DNA of 36,396 nt from the NCBI GenBank assembly GCA_032128415.1, contig JAQBGW010000054.1, positions 1 to 36,396 on the forward strand, in the 5' to 3' direction. Below the pieces are notes generated by a model, which made no database searches, was not told where the DNA came from, and saw nothing but the letters and a program-made list of their open reading frames with translations. Position 1 is the stretch's first letter; the number at the start of each line of letters is the position of its first letter. Positions 26,198-33,416 of this stretch are shown piece by piece. A program made the position numbers and the translations under genes. This DNA comes from Ga0077527 sp032128415 (lineage in GTDB: Bacteria; Pseudomonadota; Gammaproteobacteria; Burkholderiales; SG8-41).

Positions 26198-26199
26198 CC
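26148..26199 (+). other. attC-like site at the 3' end of the toxin-antitoxin module
   Basis: GTCTAAC (26148-26154) matches RYYYAAC, and GTTAGCC (26193-26199) differs in one base from GTTRRRY. The two are complementary but for one position. Between them lies a perfect hairpin CCGCCCGC-AA-GCGGGCGG. The layout is asymmetric (17 bases on one side of the hairpin, 3 on the other), which is unlike a canonical attC, so this is a weak call. Confidence 0.28.
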
Positions 26200-26265
26200 G
26201 CATCGTTGAGTATCATGGCAGGCGACCATCTACAGACTTGCATTTGAGTTCATTGTCGGAGCCCC

Positions 26266-27138
26266 ATGTCTATCAATGATTTTCCAGACCGCAGATATCT
26301 GATCGATACACTTGAGCTCAGTGAGCGATTGGGAGCGGTTACCCTGATCGACTTGCGTCCGGCAGAGGATTTCGCGCTGGGCCACATCGAGGGCAGCAAG
26401 CATCTTGATATTTATGGCGTCAGCCTGAACGATTCCTCGGATATCCCGTTAAATGCCTTCCTGGCCATATTCAGAACGCTGTTCGGCATCCGCAGCGTAT
26501 CCCAGGATAAGCCGGTAGTGATCTACGATCACGAGACCGGCGAGCGAGCGGCGCGAGCGGTCTGGCTGCTCGCGGTTTTGGGGCACCGGGGCGTCAGAAT
26601 CCTCGATGGCGGGACGCAAGCGTGGATCGCGTCGGGCAGGCGGCTCGTCCAGCTGGCGGCAGCACCTCAGCCGGTGAATCCGGCAAATGCACCACCTACG
26701 CCGCCACCGTACAGAGGAACGCCCGATCTCGAACTGCTGGCCACACGGTTCGATGTGCATCGCGCCATCGACGATGAGCAGACGATCATCGTCGATGTCA
26801 GGCGCGAGTCCGAGTATCGGGGTACGGAAAAGCGCGCCCGGCGCGTCGGAACCGTACCGGGGGCCGTGCATATCTTCTGGCGCGATCACCTGGACAGCAA
26901 GGGCGCGTTTCGGCCGGCGCAGGAAATACGCGACCTCTACCTCTCAAGAGGTGTAACGCCGGACAAGACCATCATCCCTGTCTGTCAGGGTGGATACCGC
27001 TCGGCCAACACATTCCTCGCCCTCAAATCCTTGGGCTATCCGCGCGTCCGAAACTATGTGGCATCCTGGGGTGAATGGGGGAATAGAGCTGATTCGAAAA
27101 TCATAATCCCGGACCCGGGCACTGGCGGTGCGCGATAA
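26266..27138 (+). CDS. Two-domain rhodanese (thiosulfate/3-mercaptopyruvate sulfurtransferase type)
   Basis: The 290 residues form two rhodanese domains. The N-terminal one (TLIDLRPAEDFALGHIEGSKHLDIY, PVVIYDHETGERAARAVWLLAVLGHRGVRILDGG) has Asp88 in place of the active Cys and is structural. The C-terminal one (TIIVDVRRESEYRG, PGAVHIFWRD) carries the active loop VCQGGYRS with Cys240 and Arg245, which suits persulfide transfer from thiosulfate or 3-mercaptopyruvate. It lies 68 bp after the antitoxin gene. GGAG lies 4 bases upstream of the start. It converges on the RDD-pilin gene. Confidence 0.9.
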   Translation: MSINDFPDRRYLIDTLELSERLGAVTLIDLRPAEDFALGHIEGSKHLDIYGVSLNDSSDIPLNAFLAIFRTLFGIRSVSQDKPVVIYDHETGERAARAVWLLAVLGHRGVRILDGGTQAWIASGRRLVQLAAAPQPVNPANAPPTPPPYRGTPDLELLATRFDVHRAIDDEQTIIVDVRRESEYRGTEKRARRVGTVPGAVHIFWRDHLDSKGAFRPAQEIRDLYLSRGVTPDKTIIPVCQGGYRSANTFLALKSLGYPRVRNYVASWGEWGNRADSKIIIPDPGTGGAR

Positions 27139-27266
27139 CGCCCGCCCCGCAATGAACCCGGAACAAAGAATTAAAAGAAAGAAATAAATGGGCCCGGTTC
27201 GATATATTCACCAGCTTTCCAAAAATATCCACTTTAGCCCCTTTAATTCCCATCCCTTCTTCTGGT

Positions 27267-28181
27267 CTATTTCCGGCATGCAACCGGCACGAATTTCCGG
27301 ATTTCCGGACTCGAGGTGCAGGTCCACTCGATTGCGGTCCCCGCCTTTAGAGGAGTCAGCCGGATTTCTCCCTGCCTGTGCTGGAAATGGACGGCGGCGA
27401 CCACCACTCCGCCCTGCTCGAGGCGGATATCTTCCACGAGCGAGCGCGACGCCTCCGGCACCTGCCGCATCGGGTTGGCGCCGCCGACGGCTTCCACCTG
27501 TTCCCACGTCGCCGGCCACGCGCCCTTCCGGGTCGCGTACTCGCCGATCGGCGCTTTCGTTCCTGACATCGCGACTACGACACCGGACATCTTCGCCCGT
27601 ACCGTGTAGTCCTGGTAGGCCGGAATGGCAATCGCGGCCAGTATCCCGAGAACAGCCACGCCTACGAGCAACACCACGACGATCACGATCACGATGGTGG
27701 CGGAGCTCCTGGACTGCCGGTGCACCAGCGTGCCGGCCATCTTGTCGTGTAGCGCCTGCTTGCGCTCAGTGAATCCGGCCATGAAAAAGCCGATGTACAG
27801 CGTCAGGTAGCTGAACAGCGCGGCGATGTTCCGCCACAGCGCCCGGCCGAAGCTCAGCCGATGACCTTCGAGGTCTGTCACGAAAAGTCCGCACAGGCGC
27901 TTGCCCGGCGTCGCCATCTTTGTGGAGGAAATGAAAAAGGCGTGATAGAACTGGCCCAGTATGATCAGGATCAGCGTCAGGACATTGGCGGCAGCATCGG
28001 CGGACCGCCCACCTAACGCCAGGGCCCAGATAACCGCAACCAACATAGTGCCGAGTCCGATGATGAAGCCATCCACGACGTAGGCGGCCAGTCGGACCCA
28101 GAAGCCGCCATAAGGCGTGGCATCAGCCGGTGGTGGTGGCTGATCAACGGGCGGCGTGTAAGTAGCGGCTGAAGCACTCAT
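27267..28181 (-). CDS. RDD-family membrane protein fused to a type IV pilin-like domain
   Basis: The 304 residues start at ATG 28181 after GGGGAGG. Residues 25-155 form an RDD domain: GGFWVRLAAYVVDGFIIGLG (Arg30, Asp38), helices near 32-58, 66-86 and 117-137, and QALHDKMAGTLVHR (Asp146). Residues 160-190 are a fourth hydrophobic segment ending in GVAVLGILAAIAIPAYQDYT, the hallmark N-terminal helix of type IV pilins, and 191-304 resemble a pilin headgroup (RAKMSG...EYATRKGAWP...WTCTSSPEIRKFVPVACRK, with the closing Cys pair). The prepilin cleavage motif (G-FTLIE) is missing, so the domain is anchored by the RDD part. Function unknown; a periplasmic sensor or assembly role is possible. Confidence 0.82.
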   Translation of the reverse strand: MSASAATYTPPVDQPPPPADATPYGGFWVRLAAYVVDGFIIGLGTMLVAVIWALALGGRSADAAANVLTLILIILGQFYHAFFISSTKMATPGKRLCGLFVTDLEGHRLSFGRALWRNIAALFSYLTLYIGFFMAGFTERKQALHDKMAGTLVHRQSRSSATIVIVIVVVLLVGVAVLGILAAIAIPAYQDYTVRAKMSGVVVAMSGTKAPIGEYATRKGAWPATWEQVEAVGGANPMRQVPEASRSLVEDIRLEQGGVVVAAVHFQHRQGEIRLTPLKAGTAIEWTCTSSPEIRKFVPVACRK

Positions 28182-28259
28182 GGCAATCCTCCCCTTGAGA
28201 GACGACCCGGCCGAACAAGAGCAAGTGAATGTAAGGGCTCGCAGTTACTTTATCACCCC

Positions 28260-28286
28260 GTGAGGCCTCAATGAAAGGTGCCTCAC
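28260..28286. repeat. 7-bp inverted repeat upstream of the RDD-pilin gene
   Basis: GTGAGGC (28260-28266) and GCCTCAC (28280-28286) are exact inverted copies around 13 bases, located about 80 bp upstream of the RDD-pilin start. It could be an operator or a weak hairpin; no T-tract follows. Confidence 0.35.
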
Positions 28287-28328
28287 TCGATGATCGTTTT
28301 ACGACCGTCTGCTTCCGGCAGAAAAACG

Positions 28329-29540
28329 TTAACGCACCCCCAACCGCCACAATGAAGTAATTTCCGCTGAGCGCGCCGCGTGCAGCGGATCCGTGACATC
28401 GAGTGCCTTGGGATGTTTCGGCCGCGCATCCTTGCGGCCCAGCACCTGCAGACCCGCCGCGTCGATCATCGCCAGCAGTTCATCGCGCGTGCGCAAGCCC
28501 AGATGTTCGGCAATGTCCGACAGAATCAGCCAGCCCTCGCCTTCGGGCTCCAGGTGCGCTGCCAATCCGGCCAGAAATCCGCGCAGCATTTTGCCGCCGA
28601 TGTCATACACCGCGCGCTCGATCGGCGCACTGGGTGTCGAAGGTATCCACGGCGGATTGCAGACGATCAGCGGTGCACGGCCTTCCGGAAACAGATCGGT
28701 TTCGACGACATCGACCTGCGTATCAAACCCCAACCGGGTGATGTTCTCGCGGGCGCAGGCAATCGCGCGGGCATCGGTTTCAGTGGCAATGATTTTCGCG
28801 ACGCCGCGGCGTGCCAGCACCGCCGCCAGCACGCCGGTGCCGGTACCGATGTCAAACGCCAGGGTCTGCGCCGGCAGCGGTGCGCCCGCCACCAGCCCTG
28901 CATATTCGCTGCGGATGGGCGCAAACACGCCGTAGTGCGGATGGATGTGCCCGCCCAGCGCCGGCACAGCCACGCCTTTTTTGCGCCATTCGTGCGCGCC
29001 GATCAGGCCCAGCAATTCACGCAGCGAGGCGACGCATGGCTCACCGTCGGATACGCCCCACGCTTCGCCGCAGGCCAGCCGCACATCGGGCGCACGGCGC
29101 AGCGGGATGGCGTAATCGGCATCGAATGGAATGAGCAACATCGACAGCGTATGCGCGCGTTGCGCCTGCGCCTGGCGATGCCGATGAAAAGCTGCGCCGG
29201 GTGCGGTATCGGGAACCGGCTGTTTGCGGCGCACTTTGCGCGGACGATCCACGCGCCGCATCAGCGCCTGCAACAACTGGCGTGCGTTCTGGAAATCACT
29301 GCGCCACAGCAGCCCGACGCCTTCGGCGGCCAGACGATAGGCCGAGTCGGCCGTCAGGGTGTCGTCGGCGATGACCACGCGCTTGGGCGGTGCGGCGCCA
29401 CTTTCGGAACGCCAGTGCGCGGTAGCGGGTTCGCTACCTTCGGGCAGATGGATGACGGGTTGTTCTTCGCTCAAGGGAATGCTTTCCGCCGATGGGGGTC
29501 GGCCTGGCGCAGGTGCCGGAGGCGCCGCAGGCCGAAGCAT
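28329..29540 (-). CDS. Class I SAM-dependent methyltransferase with NPPW motif
   Basis: The open frame runs to 29597, but that part overlaps a terminator hairpin; ATG 29540 (MLRPAAPPAPAPG) is the first reasonable start, and a later one after the proline-rich stretch is possible. The roughly 403 residues have an N-terminal region (VVIADDTLTADSAYRLAAEG, WRSDFQNARQLLQAL) and a methyltransferase domain with AFDIGTGTGVLAAVLARRG (SAM loop), ATETDARAIACARENI and IVCNPPWIPS. NPPW-type motifs occur in N-methyltransferases acting on Gln, Ade or Gua. I cannot name the substrate. The proline-rich start and lack of a ribosome binding site make the N-terminus uncertain. Confidence 0.75.
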   Translation of the reverse strand: MLRPAAPPAPAPGRPPSAESIPLSEEQPVIHLPEGSEPATAHWRSESGAAPPKRVVIADDTLTADSAYRLAAEGVGLLWRSDFQNARQLLQALMRRVDRPRKVRRKQPVPDTAPGAAFHRHRQAQAQRAHTLSMLLIPFDADYAIPLRRAPDVRLACGEAWGVSDGEPCVASLRELLGLIGAHEWRKKGVAVPALGGHIHPHYGVFAPIRSEYAGLVAGAPLPAQTLAFDIGTGTGVLAAVLARRGVAKIIATETDARAIACARENITRLGFDTQVDVVETDLFPEGRAPLIVCNPPWIPSTPSAPIERAVYDIGGKMLRGFLAGLAAHLEPEGEGWLILSDIAEHLGLRTRDELLAMIDAAGLQVLGRKDARPKHPKALDVTDPLHAARSAEITSLWRLGVR

Positions 29541-29558
29541 AACAGGACGGAGTGCGAA

Positions 29559-29588
29559 TAAAAAAAAAGGGGCCTGGCGGCCCCTTTT
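29559..29588 (-). terminator. Strong intrinsic terminator after the selenoprotein gene
   Basis: AAAAGGGGCC-TGGC-GGCCCCTTTT (29565-29588) is a perfect 10-bp stem with a 4-base loop, followed on the minus strand by nine T residues. It lies 18 bases after the stop codon of the selenoprotein gene and should end the operon. Confidence 0.9.
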
Positions 29589-29605
29589 GACTGACACCGA
29601 AAAAA

Positions 29606-30142
29606 TTATGCCGCCTGTCCTTTCAGCAACAACTCCACCACCTGCGGCGTGATCTCCGCCGCGCGCTGATCCATCTGCTCCGGCGTCAGGTTGGCGATCG
29701 GATGCGGCATCACCAGGAATTTCAGATCCGGCACGCCCCAGGTGCGCGCCATCGCCTTGCCGGTGACCGTAAACAGGTGCGTCACAATCGACGCCGACGG
29801 TACCCCTTGCTGCTCAAATACTATGCTGTCGAGCACACTGCCCGAGCTGCATGACCCTCAGTCGCCGACACCGGCGACAATGACATCGCAATTGGCTTTG
29901 TATTCGGTGATCATCTCCGGACTCGGCGCCGAACCCGCGCTTTTCTTTTTACGGATCACATGCGCTTTGGCGCCGTGTTCCTTTTCCAGAATGCCGGCGA
30001 TGCGCAGCAGTATCTGGTCGGAGTTGTGCTTGGTGTTATCCACCAGGCCGACGCGCAGGCCCTTCAGCGATTTCGGCCGCGGCACAAAATTGATGTGCCG
30101 TCCTGTGACTTCGGTGGTGGGATCGTAGATTTGCAATGACAT
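29606..30142 (-). CDS. UGSC-family selenoprotein with in-frame TGA (Sec95)
   Basis: A frame from ATG 30142 (AAGGAG seven bases upstream) runs 94 codons to VIVAGVGD, meets TGA at 29860-29858, and continues in the same frame GSCSSGSVLDSIVFEQQGVP to TAA at 29606. Read through, this is a 178-residue protein with the Sec-Gly-Ser-Cys motif after which the UGSC family is named. Residues 1-94 (FVPRPKSLKGLRVGLVDNTKHNSD) and the downstream half (VTHLFTVTGKAMARTWGVPDLKFLVMPHPIANLTPEQM) both read as one continuous family protein. A SECIS-like hairpin follows the TGA. The biochemical role is unknown; the Sec-x-x-Cys arrangement suggests redox or metal chemistry. It is the second gene of an operon. Automated callers will split it into two short genes. 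Confidence 0.88.
29823..29852 (-). promoter_or_regulatory. Candidate bacterial SECIS hairpin downstream of the Sec codon
   Basis: Five bases after the TGA the mRNA can fold as AUGC...GCAU enclosing CGGGC-AGUGU-GCUCG. The apical loop (AGUGU, 18-22 bases after the UGA) contains a GU pair of bases, as in SelB-bound bacterial SECIS elements, and the spacing is in the usual range. The fold was derived by eye. Confidence 0.6.
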
Positions 30143-30173
30143 GGCGCACTCCTTCGGTAGTGACTGAATAAAT

Positions 30174-30203
30174 TATAACCTGCTGTTTTTATTAACTTTT
30201 TTT
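30174..30203 (+). repeat. AT-rich dispersed repeat copy
   Basis: The plus strand reads TATAACCTGCTGTTTTTATT then AAC and a run of T, closely matching the copy at 15400. It lies directly (1 base) beyond the stop codon of the 344-residue protein gene, between it and the selenoprotein gene, antisense to their transcription. Confidence 0.65.
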
Positions 30204-30204
30204 A

Positions 30205-31239
30205 CTAACAACGTATTTCCCGCGTGACGCTCTGCGACCCGCTTTTACTGCCCCAGCCGGGAATGTAGCAGGACTGCACGCCAGCCTTGCCGCCGGCGGC
30301 AATCACCAGCAGATCCTGCGGCGTGGGCACCAGCGGCTGCAGGGTCTTTTCGGTTTCGTCGGTAATCGGACCCGGACGAATATTCGCGCGTTGCAGATCG
30401 GCCATTTTCATCTGCGTGTTTTCATAAACGTACTGCTGCACGTCTTCGCGTGACCAGCCGGCTTTTTTCATGATTTCCTGATGCTCACCGGCAAACACCA
30501 TCGCATACTGCGGCTGACGGTTGGTACCCGCCGACACGCGCATCTGCGCACAGGCCGTGGTCAGCACACCTTCGGGCGTCGCACTGAGGCCGTTGGAATA
30601 CTGATGCGGCGCAAATGCCGCAAATATCGTTACCGCATTCTGCGTCGGCTTGAATCCGCGCGTGGTGTGAAACCCCGGCCACGGGCTGTCTTCTTCATTC
30701 TCGGCGATACAGTAGCTGTACTTGCCGGCGTGCCCGAGACTGCTGCGATCAAGCTCGCCGGGCAGCGTGCCGATGACATTACGCATGATCAGGCGGATCG
30801 CGCGGCCGATGGTGGCATTGGCGCGCCAGCCCGGTCCGAACAGATTGTCGCCGTTGTTGATGTCGAGCTGTTTGGCAATCGGGCCGTTGACCAGCATGAA
30901 TACCGCCGCGCCGCCGGTGCTGGTGGCCGGACCGTGAAAACCATAGAGCGGATCAGCCAGCGCATCCACCGTGGCCACGATCACCGGCATGTATTCGGGT
31001 TTGCAACCCGCCATCACCGCATTGATGGCCACTTTCTCCGCGGTCACCGATACCTGGCGGTTTTCGATAAACGAGAGTTGCTGTTCTGGTTTGAGATTCA
31101 CCGCTGCGAGCATCGCCTCGATACGTTCCGCAGTGGGCGGAATCACCGGCAGGCCGTCGGTCCAGCCATTGCTGTAACAAAGATCAATGGCGCTGCCGAG
31201 ATCATCGACCGTATGCCGCCGCGATTTGAGTTCGATCAT
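30205..31239 (-). CDS. Unrecognised conserved protein, operon partner of the UGSC selenoprotein
   Basis: The 344 residues begin at ATG 31239 with GGAGG upstream. I do not recognise a named family. The sequence is well ordered and looks conserved: YSNGWTDGLPVIPPTAERIEAML near the start, VMAGCKPEYMPVIVATVDAL, FHGPATSTGGAAVFMLVNGP, GRAIRLIMRNVIG, GHAGKYSYCIAENEEDSPW, and a C-terminal VIAAGGKAGVQSCYIPGWG. There is no signal peptide or membrane segment. Several Gly-rich segments and three conserved-looking Cys suggest an enzyme. It is co-directional with the selenoprotein gene, 62 bp upstream, with a repeat copy in the gap. Its last codon is Cys, so it may itself take part in thiol/selenol chemistry (inference). 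Confidence 0.7.
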   Translation of the reverse strand: MIELKSRRHTVDDLGSAIDLCYSNGWTDGLPVIPPTAERIEAMLAAVNLKPEQQLSFIENRQVSVTAEKVAINAVMAGCKPEYMPVIVATVDALADPLYGFHGPATSTGGAAVFMLVNGPIAKQLDINNGDNLFGPGWRANATIGRAIRLIMRNVIGTLPGELDRSSLGHAGKYSYCIAENEEDSPWPGFHTTRGFKPTQNAVTIFAAFAPHQYSNGLSATPEGVLTTACAQMRVSAGTNRQPQYAMVFAGEHQEIMKKAGWSREDVQQYVYENTQMKMADLQRANIRPGPITDETEKTLQPLVPTPQDLLVIAAGGKAGVQSCYIPGWGSKSGSQSVTREIRC

Positions 31240-31370
31240 GCAGCCCCTCCGGATGGAAATTACTGATCAGTCTACCGCAGGTTCACAGTCCTGCCGGCGC
31301 ATTCATCCACATGATGAGCGCGCAACTCTGGTAACGTGACCACCGTACAACGCTCACCATCCAACATGCC

Positions 31371-31697
31371 ATGTCCGAACTGATATTGCTCACCCTTTTG
31401 GCCGCACTCGCCTGGCTGTGGTGGGACAGCATGCAGGCGCGCGAAGCCGCAGTTGCCGCGGCGCGCGCCGCGTGTTTGTCTGAGGGTGTGCTGTTTCTCG
31501 ATGATACTGTCGGCATCGCCAGCATCAAGCCGGCGCGCGATGGCAAAGGCCGCCTGCTCTTGCAACGCGCCTACGATTTTGAATTCAGCGATACCGGCAA
31601 CAACCGCATCAAAGGCGGCATCGTCATGCTCGGTCGCCGCGTCATGCTGCTCAACCTGCAACCGCCATCCGTGGCTACAGTCACCACCCTGCACTGA
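31371..31697 (+). CDS. DUF3301 family membrane-anchored protein
   Basis: The 108 residues begin with one membrane helix (MSELILLTLLAALAWLWWDSM, about 2-19) and continue AARAACLSEGVLFLDDTVGI, RGKGRLLLQRAYDFEFSDTGNNRIKGGIVMLG and RVMLLNLQPPSV. This pattern matches DUF3301, a small family of unknown function in beta- and gammaproteobacteria. It is divergent from the operon that ends in the selenoprotein and converges on the hydroxybutyrate dehydrogenase gene 14 bp away. Confidence 0.85.
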   Translation: MSELILLTLLAALAWLWWDSMQAREAAVAAARAACLSEGVLFLDDTVGIASIKPARDGKGRLLLQRAYDFEFSDTGNNRIKGGIVMLGRRVMLLNLQPPSVATVTTLH

Positions 31698-31711
31698 CCG
31701 ACGCGACGGAG

Positions 31712-32494
31712 TTACTGCGCAGTCCAGCCGCCGTCGATCGACTGCAGTGTGCCGGTAATTGACGCCGCTTCGTCGCCGGCGAGGAAACACGCCAGCGCAG
31801 CCACCTGTTCCACGGTGACAAACTGCTTGGTGGGCTGTGCGGCAAGCAGCACGTCGCGCACCACCTGCTCTTCGCTGATGCCGCGCGCCTTTGCCGTATC
31901 CGGAATCTGCTTCTCCACCAGCGGCGTGCGCACATAACCCGGACAGATCGCATTGACGGTGATGCCGAAGGTCGCGGTCTCCAGCGCCACGGTCTTGGTC
32001 AGTCCGGCAACACCGTGCTTGGCCGCCACATACGCCGACTTGTAGGGTGATGCCACCAGCGCATGCGCCGACGCGATGTTGATGATGCGCCCCCACCGGC
32101 GCTGCTTCATGCCGGGCACGGCATGGCGGATGGTGTGAAACAATGCCACCAGGTTGATGGCGATGATCGCGTCCCACTTCTCCGGCGGGAAATCCTCGAT
32201 CAGTGATACAAACTGGATGCCGGCGTTGTTGACGAGGATGTCCACTGCACCGAACGCCTGCACCGCCCTGCCGATCATCGCGCCGATTTCTGCGGGCTTG
32301 CTCATGTCGGCCGGGTCGTAGGTCACGGTGACGCCGTGCTCACTGCCAATTTTTTCTCGCAATGCCTCAATCGCCGCCGGATCGCCAAAACCATTGAGCA
32401 TGATGTTGACGCCGCGCGCGGCCAGCGCTTCAGCAACACCCAGTCCGATGCCGCTGGTGGATCCGGTGACAACGGCACACTTACCTTTCAGCAT
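31712..32494 (-). CDS. bdhA: D-3-hydroxybutyrate dehydrogenase (SDR)
   Basis: The 260 residues form a classical SDR with TGSTSGIG (10-17) for NAD, NNAG, and the catalytic Ser142, Tyr155 and Lys159. The substrate-site residues known for bacterial D-3-hydroxybutyrate dehydrogenase, Gln94, His144, Lys152, Gln196 and Trp257, are all present at exactly those positions. The enzyme interconverts 3-hydroxybutyrate and acetoacetate, part of polyhydroxybutyrate turnover. It stands alone between the DUF3301 gene and the DMT permease gene. Confidence 0.93.
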   Translation of the reverse strand: MLKGKCAVVTGSTSGIGLGVAEALAARGVNIMLNGFGDPAAIEALREKIGSEHGVTVTYDPADMSKPAEIGAMIGRAVQAFGAVDILVNNAGIQFVSLIEDFPPEKWDAIIAINLVALFHTIRHAVPGMKQRRWGRIINIASAHALVASPYKSAYVAAKHGVAGLTKTVALETATFGITVNAICPGYVRTPLVEKQIPDTAKARGISEEQVVRDVLLAAQPTKQFVTVEQVAALACFLAGDEAASITGTLQSIDGGWTAQ

Positions 32495-32561
32495 GACTGA
32501 CTCCCTGTAGTTGCGAACGCGCCACCATGATGGCGCAAAATCCGGGCCAGTGTGAACCCGG

Positions 32562-33413
32562 TCAGCGGCGGCGCTCGCCGCGGATCATGTAGAGACTGCT
32601 GCCGACGATGACCGCGGCACCCACCCACAACCACACCCCCGGCACGTCCCCCCAGACGAAGTAACCCATCAGTGCGGCCCATAACAGCGCGGTATAACGT
32701 ATCGGGGCAACCATCGAGGCTTCACCAGTGCGCAGTGCTTCGATGATGAAAAAATGCGCCATGCCGTTGAAGATGCCGGCTGAGACGAACCAGAATGCGG
32801 CCTGCGCATCGACCGCCACCCAGCCGAAGGGCGCGGTCAATGCACCGCCGACCATCAACACGATGTTGGAACAGAACAGGATGGATAACGACGTCTCGGT
32901 GCGCGACAGCTTGCGCGTCAGCACATCGCGCAGCGCATTGATGAAGGCGCCGATCAGCGGTAGCAGCAACGCCCACTGGAACGCCTCGCCTCCCGGCCGC
33001 ATGACGACCAGCACGCCGATGAACCCGCCCAGCACTGCAACCCAGCGATGGTGGCCGATGCGCTCACCGAGCAGCGGCGCCGACAACGCCACCATCAGTA
33101 TCGGGCTGAGAAAGAGCATGGTCACCGCCGTCGCCAGCGGCAGTTCGCCCAACCCCCAGACGATGAACACTGAACCCGTGATGAACAGCAATCCGCGGTA
33201 CAGCTGACCGCGCCAGTCATTTATCCGCAGTGCGCCCCACTGCCCCGCCAGGGTCAGGTAGGGAACGATCACCAGCAGCGTGGCTGCCTGGCGCAGGCAG
33301 ATCACCTGCCCGATCGGATACGTCAGCACCAGAAACTTGGTGACCGCATCATTGGCCGTGATCAACGCAATGCCCAGAGCCATCAGCAGCGGGCCTTTGA
33401 GGATCGGGGCCAT
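32562..33413 (-). CDS. DMT-family (EamA) permease
   Basis: The 283 residues have ten predicted membrane helices in two EamA repeats, with typical phrases such as GIALITANDAVTKFLVLTYP, LRQAATLLVIVPYL, AVTMLFLSPILMVALSAPLLGERIGHHRW and, in the second half, YTALLWAALMGYFVWGDVP. Members export small metabolites such as amino acids, but the substrate cannot be predicted. It starts 3 bp after the MFS permease stop, so the two permease genes are co-transcribed. Confidence 0.88.
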   Translation of the reverse strand: MAPILKGPLLMALGIALITANDAVTKFLVLTYPIGQVICLRQAATLLVIVPYLTLAGQWGALRINDWRGQLYRGLLFITGSVFIVWGLGELPLATAVTMLFLSPILMVALSAPLLGERIGHHRWVAVLGGFIGVLVVMRPGGEAFQWALLLPLIGAFINALRDVLTRKLSRTETSLSILFCSNIVLMVGGALTAPFGWVAVDAQAAFWFVSAGIFNGMAHFFIIEALRTGEASMVAPIRYTALLWAALMGYFVWGDVPGVWLWVGAAVIVGSSLYMIRGERRR

Positions 33414-33416
33414 GAT

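Noticed and set aside
28380..29561. Plus-strand frame of about 393 codons opposite the methyltransferase gene
   Set aside because: No family pattern; it is the antisense shadow of a methyltransferase with clear SAM and NPPW motifs.
29858..29860. Interpretation of the TGA as a nonsense mutation (pseudogene)
   Set aside because: The flanking halves are undamaged and in frame, the TGA falls exactly on the UGSC motif, and a SECIS-like hairpin follows; recoding is the better explanation.
31272..32177. Minus-strand frame of about 301 codons across the DUF3301 and hydroxybutyrate dehydrogenase genes
   Set aside because: It overlaps two well-supported genes and shows no recognisable protein features.
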